64,000 nt of DNA from Petaurus breviceps papuanus (GCA_028583685.1 JAMXIF010001253.1:35865088-35929087); one strand, 5' to 3'. Counted from the first letter of the stretch, positions 1 to 12,189 are shown. Numbers and translations are program-made. The notes: generated by a model from the sequence alone, not told the origin.

Positions 1-948
1 CTGAAACATGATACTCAGTTTTGCTGGGTAGGTGACTCTTGGTTTTAGTCCCAGCTCCCTTGACCTCCGGAATATCACATTCCAGGCCCTTCGATCCCTC
101 AGTGTGGAAGCTGCCAGATCCTGGGTTATCCTGATTGTGTTTCCACAATATTCAAATTGTTTCTTCCTGGCTGCTTGTAATATTCTCTCCTTAATCTGGG
201 AATTCCGGAACCTGGCTATGATATTCCTAGGAGTTTTCTTTTTGGGATCTTTTTCAGGAGGTGATCGGTGGATTTTTTCAACCTCTATTTTGCCCTCTGG
301 TTCTAAAACATCAGGGCAGTTTTCTTTGAGAACTCCCTGGAGGATGCTTTCCAGGCTCTTACTTTGGTCATGGCTCTCAGGTAGTCCAATAATTTTTAAA
401 TTATCTCTCCTGGATCTATTTTCCAGGTCAGTGGTTTTTCCCATGAGATATTTCACATTGCCTTCTATTCTTTCATTTGTTTGGATCTGTTTAACAGCAT
501 CTTGATTTCTCATAAAGTCATTAGCTTCCATTTGCTCCAATCTAATTCTGAAGCAATGATTCTCCTCAGTGAGCTTTTGAGATTCTTTTTCCATCTGGCA
601 AATTCGACTTTTTAAGGCATTCTTCTCCTCATTGCCTTTTTGAGCCTCCTTTGCCATTTGAGTCAGTCTGTTTTTTAAGGTATTTTCTTCAGTCAGGCTG
701 TTGACTCTCATTTCATAATTTTCTTGCATTGTTCTCATTTCTCTTCCCAATTTTTCCTCCACTTCTCTTATCTGCTTCTTAATGTCCTCCATGGCCTGTA
801 ACCAGCTTGTATTTTCCTTTGAAGCTTTTGGTGCAGGAGTTCTGACTTCACTGTTTTCCTCCTGTTCCATGCCTTGCTCCATCTTATCCCCAAAATAGGA
901 GTGTAATGTTGGAATCTTCTGTCTGCTTTGTTTCCTTTGCCTGCTCAT
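1..948 (-). CDS. LINE ORF1 protein, partial, open to the window edge
   Basis: ATG at 948-946 starts MSRQRKQSRQKIP. 316 codons run to position 1 without a stop. Residues ~45-170 form a long heptad-rich coiled coil with repeated LTEEN/ALKNRL/KEAQK segments. After it come the RNA-binding part (RRDNLKIIGLPES) and the start of the C-terminal domain (KKTPRNIIARFRNSQIKE). This is the expected layout of an L1 ORF1p: trimeric coiled coil, RRM, CTD. The two in-frame length differences from the copy at 28366-29440 are multiples of three, which suggests recent selection or youth. Confidence 0.85.
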   Translation of the reverse strand, partial: MSRQRKQSRQKIPTLHSYFGDKMEQGMEQEENSEVRTPAPKASKENTSWLQAMEDIKKQIREVEEKLGREMRTMQENYEMRVNSLTEENTLKNRLTQMAKEAQKGNEEKNALKSRICQMEKESQKLTEENHCFRIRLEQMEANDFMRNQDAVKQIQTNERIEGNVKYLMGKTTDLENRSRRDNLKIIGLPESHDQSKSLESILQGVLKENCPDVLEPEGKIEVEKIHRSPPEKDPKKKTPRNIIARFRNSQIKERILQAARKKQFEYCGNTIRITQDLAASTLRDRRAWNVIFRRSRELGLKPRVTYPAKLSIMFQ

Positions 949-1643
949 TTTGCCACTCAATGATTTGACTTTTGGGCTTTTTGCCACAGTAGGACTCTGC
1001 CACCAGACAGGGGAGTTTTCGTCCCAAGCGCTGGGGTTTTCTCAGCTGCTGGAGGTATTAGATGGGTGCCCTCTCTGAGGTCTCCACACACTCTGGCAAG
1101 CAGGACACACACCCCGGGACCTCCACCCTAGACTGCAATCCAGATCCAAGCAGGTTAAAGCAAAAGCGATTACCTCTCAGACTGGTGCTTGGTCCCCCTA
1201 CACTCTGCAGGCCAGGAGCTGAAGCCACCACGTGGTGCTGGCAGGCTGTGCTGGTGTCTCAGCGGTTTCTCACTCCGGGGGTAAAAGCCACGCACTCCCA
1301 CTTCCTGGGTCCCAAAGTCCAGACTGCACTGGCCTCTCACCTTGTCCTTCGCATCTCTGTATTGATAAATCTGGAAATGGCCACAGCTGCTGCTGGCCGG
1401 TCAGGCCCGCCCTGGGGCTAAAGCCTCTGTGTGGGGCTCCGCTCGGCTCCCAGAGCGCTGCTCTGGCCAATTCCTGCCGGCCTACCAGGCTGTTCTGAGT
1501 GGGAGGTTAGCTTCTCTGTGTCATTTTGTGGGTTCTGCAGCTCCAAAGTTTGTGTAGAGTCCCCTTTTTACATGGATTGGGGAGGGTGGAAGCCGGAGCC
1601 GTGGGAAGGTTGTGCTTCTACTCTGCCATCTTGGCTCCGCCCC
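1..1643 (-). mobile_element. Young L1/HAL1-type LINE, 5' UTR and ORF1, cut by window edge
   Basis: Reads on the - strand. The 5' end at 1643 starts GGGGCGGAGCCAAGATGGC, the start shared with the copy ending at 30133. The 5' UTR occupies 949-1643 and ORF1 starts at 948. By eye it is closely similar to 28490-30133, with a few indels, including an extra ~30 bp near 1235-1270. The 3' half lies outside the window, so it cannot be told whether ORF2 is present. Confidence 0.9.
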
Positions 1644-1829
1644 TGATGCTTTTCACTTTCATGCTAATAACTCAAATGGTCAGATGAGCCAAATTACAAA
1701 TTGACTTTTCAACTATGATAATTAAGAGACATCTGATTTTCTGAAGCCTTTGTGATCAGGTTTGATAATAGTTTCTTCATGAAGTTGAAACATATAATAA
1801 ATAATGAATAATTATTGCAGTAGAATTAC

Positions 1830-2300
1830 AGATTTAGAGCTAAAAGGAATCTTGTAGGCCAGTTATCCAACTCATCATTTTCTAGATGAGGAAACTGAAC
1901 CACAAAGAAGCAAAGTGACTTACTCAAGATAAAACAAATGATCAGATATGAAACAGATAAAATGAGAGGCATTATAGTAAGTGATAGAAGCAGGATCTGA
2001 ACCCAAATGATCTTGTACTTTCCACTGGGACCATATTGCCTTTCAATGAAAAATGGCTAGTAAATGCAGTAACAGTAGAATTTCTACCACCTTAAAAAAA
2101 TCTAAGGAATAATAAGAATTTATGTTTATATGCTACTTTGAAAAGCATTTTCCCCATAGCAATGCCATGAAGTAGGTCATATATGTTTTATTGCCCCCAT
2201 TTTACTTAAGAAAAAAACTGAGGCTCCAAGAGGTAAAATAATTAGTTTTATTTGTTTGAGCTCAGACTCAGTCCCAGGTATCTATTTGCAATACCATATC
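1830..2300 (+). repeat. MIR-type SINE fragments
   Basis: 1835-2040 and 2085-2290 hold MIR-like blocks: 'GATGAGGAAACTGA', 'CAAAGTGACTTACTCAAG', and 'CCATTTTACTTAAG...ACTGAGGCTC'. Old tRNA-derived CORE-SINEs. Confidence 0.7.
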
Positions 2301-2545
2301 ACTTTTTCTTCTGAACCACACTGTGGAACAAAATTTCCCTTGGATTTTCCCCTTCATTTCAAAAAGTGTGTAAAAAGTACTTATTTTGTGCCTAGGCACT
2401 AAAGAAAACAACCAGTCATTTAGTTAATATTTTTTGAGTTCCTAGTATGTGTGAGAAACTGTGCAGGTATGAAAAATATAGGCCATGGTCACTGGCCCAC
2501 ACATGTTGATAATACAGTTGGGAACATAAATCCAAAAGAGGTTTA
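2301..2545. other. Unassigned sequence before solo LTR
   Basis: The 'TTTTGAGTTCCTAGTATGTGTGAGAAACTG' style block (2430-2465) resembles the old repeat family seen at 32450 and 47020. No gene. Confidence 0.4.
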
Positions 2546-3082
2546 ATGATTGTAGCAGCAAGCACCCCAAGCGTGTCCTCAGGGTTTGCTGCCCATACAG
2601 GTTCTTGGATCTGCTTTGATAAAGGAAAGCAACTCAAAATGGGTTAACAAGCTTACTTTAATCAGTCAGACATATATCGTTTACCTTGTTCAGGGGAAAA
2701 GGTCAGCACCCTGAACTTCAAAGTATACAGGCAGAATTATCAAGACAGAAACAGATCAAGTAGACAGATTTCCAAACTGTCCAACCATTACATCCATACT
2801 CAGTCAACATCTGGGTTTTTCAAAGCCGGGGGGGCTCTGGACAACAGCTTTTCAGAATACAGATCAAATCACAGAACACTTCTCAAAGTGAGCCCCCAAA
2901 ACAAAGCTACACATCAGGGCTTATATAGTCTTCTCCTGGCTCAGAGAATATAACAACCTTATTGACTCACTGGCCAATCAAGAAGTATCTACTGAAAAAC
3001 AAGCCTCCCACCCCAGGCTTCAGGTGCACTTTAGCCTAGGGGCAGGGAAGATCTTCCAAATTTGCATTCCCATTACAATGAT
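2546..3082 (-). mobile_element. Solo LTR with 5-bp target duplication
   Basis: Fossil. The LTR is 2551-3077 (527 bp), same family as 6768-8558. The - strand start is TGTAATGGGAATGC and the end is ...GCTGCTACA. Flanking ATGAT is present on both sides (2546-2550 and 3078-3082). TATA box inverted at about 2930. Family: ERV with 5-bp duplication, not placed further. Confidence 0.85.
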
Positions 3083-3639
3083 AAAAGTCAAAAACAGAAG
3101 AATTATATATTTAAGCATAAAACAATATTTCTGCCCCAAAGATATTTATGTTGCAGTTCCTTGAGAAGCTCTGGTTTCTCAGACTTAACCTTTCTTGGAA
3201 AGATTGTCTCTTCCCTAAATAAGTCCTCTCCCTCATGCCTGATACTCTATAGATCCTTCAATGGAAACCCCCATATCTGGAATGTTTCTTCCATCTTCCT
3301 ATTGGTGCCTGCCTGCCTGTGTCAGAGGATAAATGATTGTTTGATTATTAAATAATGCCTATTGATTGATCAGGTGGGGAACCAATAATGTACAACTAAG
3401 CAAGATATTGCCTTTCCCCATAGAACATATGTCCCTTTTTCATATATCAGAAATTGATTTTGTAATATGAGATTGATTCAAGTGCACCTGTGCAGAACTG
3501 GAGGCATTTTATGCAGGTCTACCTCTCATAGTACCATAAGTCCTCTTTCTCTAAAGCCATGCACAGAAGCTTTCCAGAAGAAGGCTACTGTGAACAGCTT
3601 TTAAGGTTGTGATTACTCAGTATAGTGATCACTCTATTT
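3083..3639. other. Unassigned AT-rich sequence
   Basis: No gene or repeat recognised. The block at 3111-3131 (CTGCCCCAAAGATATTTATG) resembles the sequence next to the 3' LTR at 7343-7362. Confidence 0.4.
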
Positions 3640-4602
3640 GTTCCATAACAAATCAAAGCAAAACTTTCACAGAGAATCAAGGTACAACATTCACAATATT
3701 ACAACTTATCACAGAAAATCACAATACAATGTTCAAAACATAGTCTCAAAGTAAAATAGTCACTCTTAAGTTAATTCAATCAGTCACTTATCAGTAGTTT
3801 CAAAGTACAATAGTCAAAGTCTTCCACTCATGGGGCAAAGTCTTGATTAACTTATCAGTAGTTTCAAAGTACAGTCAAAGTACTCAAAGTACAATCAGTC
3901 ACTTATTCAGCAAAGTTTTACTACACCCCTTAGGTCACTAGTAAACTATAATTCCATAATTACTTAGTACCCAAGGAGAGGTCTTTTCATCTTGACTTGG
4001 GGCCTGTTCTCAGATTCCCTGGATCCCCTTCCATGGTCCTAGATTCTACCTGTATTCACCAGACTGTTACCTGGGTTCAATGGCAGACAGCTCCCAGTTC
4101 CTTGACCAGCTCTCTGGGGAGATCCTGCTCCACACTGGCGTTCACAGGGTCTGGTCCATGTCAGCTCCTTCACTATTTCTGCTCCAAGGAATTCAAGGCT
4201 CACCCAAGCTGTAAACAAAGTCTCAGCATCCCAGTCATGCTTCAGTCACCAGGACTTCTGGCTCCCGGGATCCTGGCTCCTGGGCTCCAGGCTCTGGGCT
4301 CCTGTTCAGAAGAAGCTGCACCACCACAAGTTTTCAGGACTCAGTTCTTCATTCTTCTGTAGCTGTTCTGCCACCAGATCTCCGTCTCAAGGAAAATCTG
4401 ACTGTGCCTCTCTAGGGCTTTTTTATATACACAGTATTAGCTACTTCCTTCAGCCAATTTCCTGTTACATCAGTAACAAGGGGACAGGAGTTCATACCTT
4501 CTGTTTCCCCAATAGAGACTTGATCAGCTACTAAGTACTAAGTACCTGCTATTTTTGCCAACACAAAGGGATCTTCAAATTCAAAATTACATTACCATTA
4601 CA
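3640..4602 (-). mobile_element. Possible LTR of a second family, left end uncertain
   Basis: The - strand reading from 4602 starts TGTAATGGTAATGTAATTTT, followed ~170 bp later by a TATATAAAAAAGCCC box (about 4420-4432) and a G+C-richer part. Both features suit an LTR. I found no partner LTR and no clear target duplication. Short repeats of ACTTATCAGTAGTTTCAAAG lie at 3785-3880. Confidence 0.4.
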
Positions 4603-5484
4603 TTCCTCTTCCTCTTATAGCTTCAAGATTATCTCATTCAAAGACTCTTGATATCTAGTTGCAAGTATCATTATCTCTTAAAAATGGTTATCTTGATGAA
4701 AACTTCCCCCTACTTCTTCACTATCCCTTCCTCAAATTAAATATTTTCCTTGGAGATAAAATGTATTCATCTACTCTCTTTTTTAATCAACCACCCAGTT
4801 TTGTGAGAAATTATCCAGTTACTCTAGTGTAAATTTACATATATGTATGTGTGTGTGTGTATATACATACATATAATATATATAATTAGATTTGTACATT
4901 TATCCTTGTGGATACTTACCCTCATGTGATCACAAGCAGCTCACATGTTCTCATCCTATAATTCTTGTCCATGGCATTGCACAGTCTTCCAAAGAGAATC
5001 CAACCAATATACCAGAGGAATTTCTCTAGTTTATTTCCTATTTCCTTGAATGTGTAGATTGCTCAGTTGTCTGTCTGTTAATACTCTCACTACATTATCA
5101 GTCATCTCTTTTCCAGTCATGCATTTTACTGATGATGTCTCTCATGACATTTCTCTTGAACAAATCATCATTTGTAAGATGATGCAGCCTATACATACCC
5201 ATCATATATTTTTCCATTACCCTTTGAGTCACTAGCAATATTGATTCTTCTGATTCCTACCTCTGTTGCTATTATTTTCCCATTTTCTCATTATGATATA
5301 TATCTTCCTCATAGCAGTATACTAAAAAAAAAAGGGGGGGGGGGAGGAAGTATACCAAGAAAGGATTCTGTTAACACAGAAATTGTCTCAAAGTTCCAAT
5401 GTTCAAAAAAGAAAAAAAAATATTGTTTCAACTTTTTTATCTTTGGGTATTTTAAGGAGGAAATGTGTGGTATATATTTTTTCT
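4603..5484. other. AT-rich intergenic sequence with TG/TA microsatellite
   Basis: Contains a (TG)n/(TA)n tract at about 4845-4885 and A/G runs at 5323-5344. Otherwise nothing recognised. Confidence 0.5.
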
Positions 5485-6767
5485 TTTGTTTTTTTATTTT
5501 TATTCACTATTTTATTTTTCCTCAGTTACATGTAAAAACAATTTTGACATTCCTTTTTAAAACTTTGAGTTCAAAATTCTCTCTTTTCCTCCCTCCCCAA
5601 CCTCCTTCAATGAGAAAGCAAAATATTTGATACAGGTTATATATATGCAAAATATTTCCATAATAGTCATGTGAAAGAAACCATAGGCCAAAAAAAAAAA
5701 TCAATCCAGCAGCTCTCAAGAAAAATCAAGGATGCAAAAAAGTATGATTTTAATCTGTATTCAGACACCATTAGTGCTTTCTCTGGGGATGGATGGCAAT
5801 TTTCATCATAAGTCCTTCAGAGCTGTCTTGGACCATGGATCATTTTATTTCTGAGAATAGCTAAGTCATTCAGAGCTGATAATCACTTTGCAGCAACTCA
5901 TGCAAGTTTGTCCAGGCTTTTCCAAGAGCATCCTACTCCTTATTTCCAAAAGCACAACTTTATTTCATCACAATCACATACTACAACTTGTTCAGTCAAT
6001 TCTCAAATGATGGGGATCCCCTCAGTTTCCAATTGTTTGCCCCTAGGGGGAAAAAAAAGCTGTTATAAATATTTTTTTACCATATAGATTCTTTTCCTTT
6101 TTGTTTTTTATCTCTTTGGGGATACAGAACTAGTAGTGATATCACTAGGTCAGAGGATATGTGTGGTTTTACAGACTTTTAAGTATAGTTCCAAGTTTTT
6201 CTACATAATGGTTGAAACAGTTCATAATTCCACCAACAGTGCATTCATGCCACATTTTCCCCACATCCCCTACACCATTTGTTATTTTTCTTTTCTGTCC
6301 TATTAGCCAATCAAATAGGTATGAGGTAGTATCTAAGAATTGTTTTAATTTGCATTTGTCCAATCAATGGTGAGTTAGAGTATTATATCAAATGAGTATA
6401 GATAGCTTTGATTACTTCATCTGAAAACTTATCATATCTTTTGATAATTTATCAACTGGGGAATGGCTCTTGTTTTTATTAATTTGACCCAGTTCTCTAT
6501 ATGTTAGAGAAATTAGGCCTTTATCAGAGAAACTTGCTTCAAAATGTTTTTTCAGTTACTATTGCTAGTTATATTTGCCTCCATCCTATCCCCCCTTTTT
6601 CTATTCTCTCTCTTCTTTCACCCTTTTCCTCCTCAAAAGGATTTTGCTTCTGACTATCCCCTTTCCAATCTGCCCTCCCTTCTATCATCCCCTCCCTTCT
6701 CTTATTCCCTTCCCCTCCTACTTCCCTGTAGGGTGGAATAGATTTCTTTACAAATTGAGTGTGTATA
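5485..6767 (-). mobile_element. Old HAL1/L1-type LINE, 3' half (split by LTR element)
   Basis: 5485-6540 matches the C-terminal end of L1 ORF2 plus 3' UTR on the - strand (blocks such as the inverted 'ccaccaacagtgcattcatgcc' region near 6230). This joins directly to the pyrimidine-rich block (6544-6760) that lies between ORF1 and the 3' end in the young copy. The LTR element at 6768 separates it from the rest at 8559. Confidence 0.7.
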
Positions 6768-8558
6768 TGTAGCAGGAAGCACCCCAGCTTCCCCAGGGTG
6801 GCTGCCAACACAGGATCTTAGATCTGCTTTTCTAAAGGAAAGCAATTCAAAATGGGTTAACAATCTTGCTTTAATCACTCAAACATATCATTTACTTAGT
6901 TCAGGGGAAAAGATCAGAACCCCAAACTTCAGAGTATAGAGACAGGTTACAAGCAGAAGTTACAAGACAGAGAAAACATTTCAAGCAGACAGGCCTCCAA
7001 CTGTCCAACCATTACATCCATACCTAGTCATTTACCAGAGAGGGAAGCATCAATATCTGGGTTTTTCAAAGGCAGGTGACTCTCAATGGCTGCCCAGAGT
7101 CTTGTCTGGTCAAATCACACAACACTTCTCAGTGAGCCCCAAAACAAAGTTTTCTCCAGGCTCAGAGAATGTAACAACCCTCTTGACCCACTGCCCAATC
7201 ACAAAGTATCTCCTGAAAAACAAGCCTCCCACCACAGGCTCCAAGTGCACTTAAGCCTATCAAAGGGCCTAGAGGCAGGGAAGATCTTACACAATACAAT
7301 CTTAGAAAGATGGCAACAACATAAATTTACATTCCCATTATATTCTGCCCCAAGGTATTTCATGCCCATAGCATAGGCAATTTACATTTGAATTAGTATT
7401 AATGTCTCATTTGCAAGATACATAACTAAAATTACCAAAGTGGCCACAGGGCCTAAAACAAACACAAAGTACATTCAGGTGCATCTCTTCAATCCAAAAC
7501 AAAAATGTCCAAATAAAGTTCTCTTGGGGGGAGGGGGATGTCCTTCCCCTCACACTGGCCTTGAAGGCTTAGCAAGAGGGTGGGGTCCTTGGGGGTCCAT
7601 AGCACTTCACCCCACCCACCACAGACACAAGTCCATCCTCCCCCTGGGTCCCAAACTATGGGATGCAGCAAGAAAACTCTCCTGCCTGGCTGCACAGTCC
7701 TTATCTTGTCCAGTGGCTGAATCCCGAACTCCTGGGTTTCTTCTCCTTCCGCAGGCTGCAGCCACTCCTGGCTTCTGCCCCAGTCCCGATGCAGACAGCT
7801 CACCATTCTTGCTCTCAGCTCAGCACAGTCAGCATGTAGGCCATTCCTCTCTCCTGTTTCATGGCTCCACAGAGTCACAGCTACTATAACTGGGAAAGAA
7901 ATAATTATCCCAGCCCCCATACTTTTCTTTTACTCTGCAGATCCTGTTTGTAATGCCATTTGGAGCAGCAAGCACCCCAGTATCCCCAGGGTGGCTGCCA
8001 ACACAGGTTCTCAGATCTGCTTTTCTAAAGGAAAGCAACTCAAAATGGGTTAACAATCTTGCATTAATCAATCAAACATATCATTTACCTAGTTCAGGGG
8101 AAAAGGTAAGCACCCCAAACTTCAGAGTGTAGAGACTGGTTACAAGCAGAAGTTACAAGACAGAGAAACATTTCAAGCAGACAGGCTTCCAATTGTCCAA
8201 CCAGTACATCCATACCTAGTCAGTTACCAGAGAGGGAAGCATCAACATCTGGGTTTTTCAAAGCCGGGGGGCTCTCAACGGCTGCCCAGAGTCTCGTCTG
8301 GTCAAATCACACAACACTTCTCAAAGTGAGCCCCAAAACAAAGTCTCACATCAGGGTATATATAGCCTTCTCCAGGCTCAGAGAATGTAACAACACTCTT
8401 GACCCACTGCCCAATCACAAAGTATCTCCTGAAAAACAAGCCTCCCACCACAGGCTCCAGGTACACCTAAGGCTATCAAAGGGCCTAGGGGCAGGAAAGA
8501 TCTTGCAAAATCTGATCTTAGAAAGATGGCAACAATATAAATTTACATTCCCATTACA
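6768..8558 (-). mobile_element. ERV-like element: two LTRs around a short internal region
   Basis: Fossil. The 5' LTR is 7961-8558 and the 3' LTR 6768-7342, reading on the - strand. LTRs begin TGTAATGGGAAT-like and end in CA. By rough eye count the two LTRs differ by about 7% over ~310 bases. The internal region is only ~0.6 kb (7343-7960) and shows no retroviral protein, so it looks non-autonomous or reduced. LTRs hold an inverted TATATA box (near 8356) and a GATTAAAG-type polyadenylation signal. Flanks compared with the L1 target suggest a 5-bp duplication. Old, broken copy. Confidence 0.85.
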
Positions 8559-10720
8559 TTATGTTATTTCCTCTTTGAGCCAATTCTGATGAGTAAGGTT
8601 CACTCATTCCCCTCATCTTTCCCCTCTTCCCCTCCACTGTAAAAGCTTATTCTTGTGTCTTTTATATAATTTATTCCATTTTACCTCTCCCTTTCCCTTT
8701 CTCCCAGTACATTCCTCTCTCACCCCTTTATTCTATTTTTTTAGATATCATCCCTTTATATTCAACTCTGTGTCCTCTGTCTACCTCCTTCTATCTGCCC
8801 TTAATTATGAGAAAGTACTTATTAGTTAAAAGCATCATCTTCCCATGTAGGAATGTGAACAGTTTAACCTTATTAAGACCCTTATGATCTCCCTTTCCTG
8901 TTTACCTTTTTATGCTTCTCATGAGTCTTGTATTTGAAAGTCAATTTTTTTCAGCTCTGGTCTTTTCATCAGGAGTGCTTGAAAGTCCTTGATCTCAATG
9001 AATATCTATTTTTTTTCCCCTAACGGATTATACTCAGTTTTTCTGGGTAGATGATTCTTGGTTGTAAACCTAGCTCCTTCACCCTGAATATCATATTCCA
9101 AATCCTCCTATCTTTTATGTAGAAACTGCTAAATCTTGTATTATCATGACTGTGATACCATGATACTTGAATTGTTTCTTACTGACTGCTTGCAATATTT
9201 TCTCCTCACTGTGGGAACTTTGGAATTTGGCAATAATATTCCTGGAAGTTTTCATTTTGGGATCTCTTTCAGGAAGTGATTATCTTTAAATTTCTGTTTT
9301 ACCCTTTGGTTCTATAATATCAGGGCAGTGTTCCTCGATAATTTCTTGAAAGATGTCTAGGCTCTTTTTTAGAAAATCATATCTTTCAGGTAGTCCAATA
9401 ATTTTTAAATTATCTCTCCTGAAACTATTTTCCAGGTCAGTTGTTCTTCCAGTGCGATATTTCACAGACTTCTATTTTTTCATTCTTTTGGTTTTCTTTT
9501 ATTGTTCCTTGATTTCTTGTAAGGTCATTAGCATTCGTTTGCTTCATTTTAATTTTTAAGGAATTATTTTCTTCAGTGAGCTTTTGAATCTCCTTTTACA
9601 TTTGGTCAATTCTACTCATTAAGGAGTTATTGGGGGTTTTTTCCTCTTCAATGAATTTTTGTGCCTCTTTTCCTATTTGACCAATTATGCTTTTTAAGGC
9701 ATTCTTCTCCTCATTGGATTTTTAGACCTCTTTTACCATTTTACTTAGTATGGTTTTTAAGGTATTTCCTTCAACATTTTTTGTGTCTCCTTTACCAAGC
9801 TGTTGACTTGTTTTTCATGATTTTCTTGCATCACTCTTATTTCTCTTCCCCATTTTCCTCTACCTCTATTACTTAATCTTCAAAATCCTTTTTGAGCTCT
9901 TCCATGGCAATTTATATATTTTTGGAGGCTTTGGATGTAGCAGCTTTGACTTTGTTATCTACATCTGAGTATATGTTTTGATTTCATATTACTAGCCTAT
10001 TACTTGACTTTTCACTCTTTGTTAAAGTAGGGCTCTGCTTCCAGGGTGGAGGGTACACTGTCCTAAGCTTCAGGGGCTTTGTGCAGCTGTTTTCAGAGAT
10101 ACTTCTAAGAACCTGTAAGTTTTCAGCTCTTCTAAGGTGGTATGATCTAAGGAGAGGTGTTTACTACTCTCCTGGTCTGTGCTCTGGTCTGTGAGTGACC
10201 ATAAGCACTCTTTCCTTCCCTGGAATTTGAGGTGGGTCCCCACTGCACTGTGGCCACAAGCTCTGGTGTGCTAGTGCTCCTCCTCACTGTGGGACTGCCA
10301 TGCCTAACAGTGACCCAGCTTAGAGTATGGGCAAAGCACAGTCCTGCCTCGGTGATAGCAAAGGGACTCCTTTAATCTCCTTCTGACCAATTGTTCAACC
10401 CCCTTACTGTCTGTGAACTGAAAACTCCAAAAGCAGCCACTGTTATTGATGATTCAGTGACTCCCAAGGCCTGTTCCTGGTTTGCTGGGGTCAGGGTTAT
10501 GCTGATGCAGCCTGCACTGGACTGTGCTCCACTCTCACCTTGTTGTAAAAAACCTTTCCTGTCAACCTTCTAAGTTGTCTTGGGCTGAAAGACTGCCTTT
10601 CTATGAGTTTTTCTACTCTAGAATTTGTTTAGAACCATTATTTAAAGGTATTTGGGGGGAATTTGGGGAGAGCTCAGGCAAGTTCATGCCTTCATTCCAC
10701 TATTTTGGCTCTGTCTCTCC
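8559..10720 (-). mobile_element. Old HAL1/L1-type LINE, ORF1 and 5' UTR half
   Basis: Continues the element at 5485-6767. The ORF1 region (about 9000-9970) aligns with 28400-29440 but is heavily decayed. The 5' UTR ends near 10720 (inverted form of AGCCAAAATAG...). No open ORF1 remains. Confidence 0.75.
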
Positions 10721-11335
10721 CTTTATTTTGAAATTCACCAGTTTTTTGCTTTCCTTTGCCTTAGAAACAATAATGATACCTAATTAAAATTATATCAGAG
10801 TGAATGCTAGTCTGAAATCCTTTATGTGTCCATTGTCAGAACCATTCATTCAAAAAACATTCATTGATTGCCTACTGCATGCAAAGCATGATATTTATCA
10901 TTGTGGGAAAAACAGATGTGAATATGATATAGTTTCCACAGTCATATATACAAATAATACAAAGTAGAAAGGGGTGAATAAAATTAAAAAGTATTATGGG
11001 AACTCAGAAGGCAGAGATCCTTTTAGGCAAGAGATGGTGAGAGAAGACATTTTAGAAAAGGTGGCAGAGTTGGCTCTTGAATAATAGATTGGGTTTTGAC
11101 AGATTAACATGACAGAAAAGGAGTATCATTTTAGTCCACAGGTACAATATGAATGCAGAAAGGAGTGTGTGGGGAGATGCATCACAGTGTCTCTTTTGGC
11201 TAGTGGATAAGGATATAATTGGAACTAATGATCAAAAGGCAGGCTGGGGCCAGGAAATGAAGGGCTTTAGATACCAGGATCAAGATATTAGACTATTAGG
11301 CTTTGGGGGATTTTTGACAGGCATAGGATATGGTG
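10721..11335 (+). repeat. Old LINE-derived repeat
   Basis: 10845-11335 resembles a degraded copy of the family at 32450-33520 ('CATTCATTGATTGCCTACTGCATGC', then 'AGGCAGAGATCC' and 'GAATGCAGAAAGGAGTGTG'). Possibly CR1/L3 or L2 related; the name is uncertain. Confidence 0.45.
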
Positions 11336-12127
11336 AAAACAGTGTATGAGAGTAATTCCCCAGTTGATAAAAGGTCAAAGGATATGAACAGGCAGTTTTC
11401 AGAGGAAGAAATTAAAGATATCTCTAAACATATGAAAACATGATCTAAATCACTATTGATTAGAGAAATGCAAATCAAAATAATTCTGAGGCATCACTTC
11501 TTACCAGTCAGATTGGCTAACATGACAAAACAGGAAAATGATAAATGCTGGAAAAGATGTGGAAAAATTGGAACACCAATGCATTGTTGGTGGTTTTGTA
11601 AACTGATCCAACCATTCTGGAGAGCAATTTAGAACTATGCCCAAAGTGTGATAAAAATGTGCATACCCTTTGACCCAGCAATACCACTTCTAAGTCTGTA
11701 TCCCAAAGAGATCGTACAAGTGGGAAAATGACCCGTTATGTACAAAAATATTTACAGCAGCTCATTTTGGGGTGGCAAAGAATTGGAAATCAAAGGGATG
11801 CCCATCAATTTGGGAATGGCTAAACAAATTGTGGTATATGAATGTAATGGAATACTATTCTGCTATAAGAAATGAGGAGTAGACAAACTTCATAATAACC
11901 TAGAGAGACTTATATAAACTGATGCTGAATGAGGAGAGCTGAACCAAGAGAACATTGTGCACAATTACAGACACATCATATCTGTGATGACTAACTTTGA
12001 TAGACTGGGCTCCTCTCAGCAATGCAATGCTATAAGATAACTCCAAAAGACTTATGACAAAAGGGGCTATCCACATCCAGAGAAAGAATTGCAGAGTCGT
12101 CTAAATGCAGATTGAAGCAAACTACTT

Positions 12128-12128
<1 letters not shown>

Positions 12129-12189
<61 letters not shown>

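Noticed and set aside
32-505. 157-codon + strand frame, with a similar one at 28719-28982
   Set aside because: Antisense shadows of LINE ORF1, which is read on the - strand in both copies.
3765-3905. CRISPR-like repeat array
   Set aside because: Irregular short repeats without constant spacers, in a vertebrate genome, probably part of an LTR.
7943-7960. Retroviral primer-binding site next to the 5' LTR
   Set aside because: A TGGC start with partial resemblance to a lysine-tRNA site is present, but the match is too weak to call.
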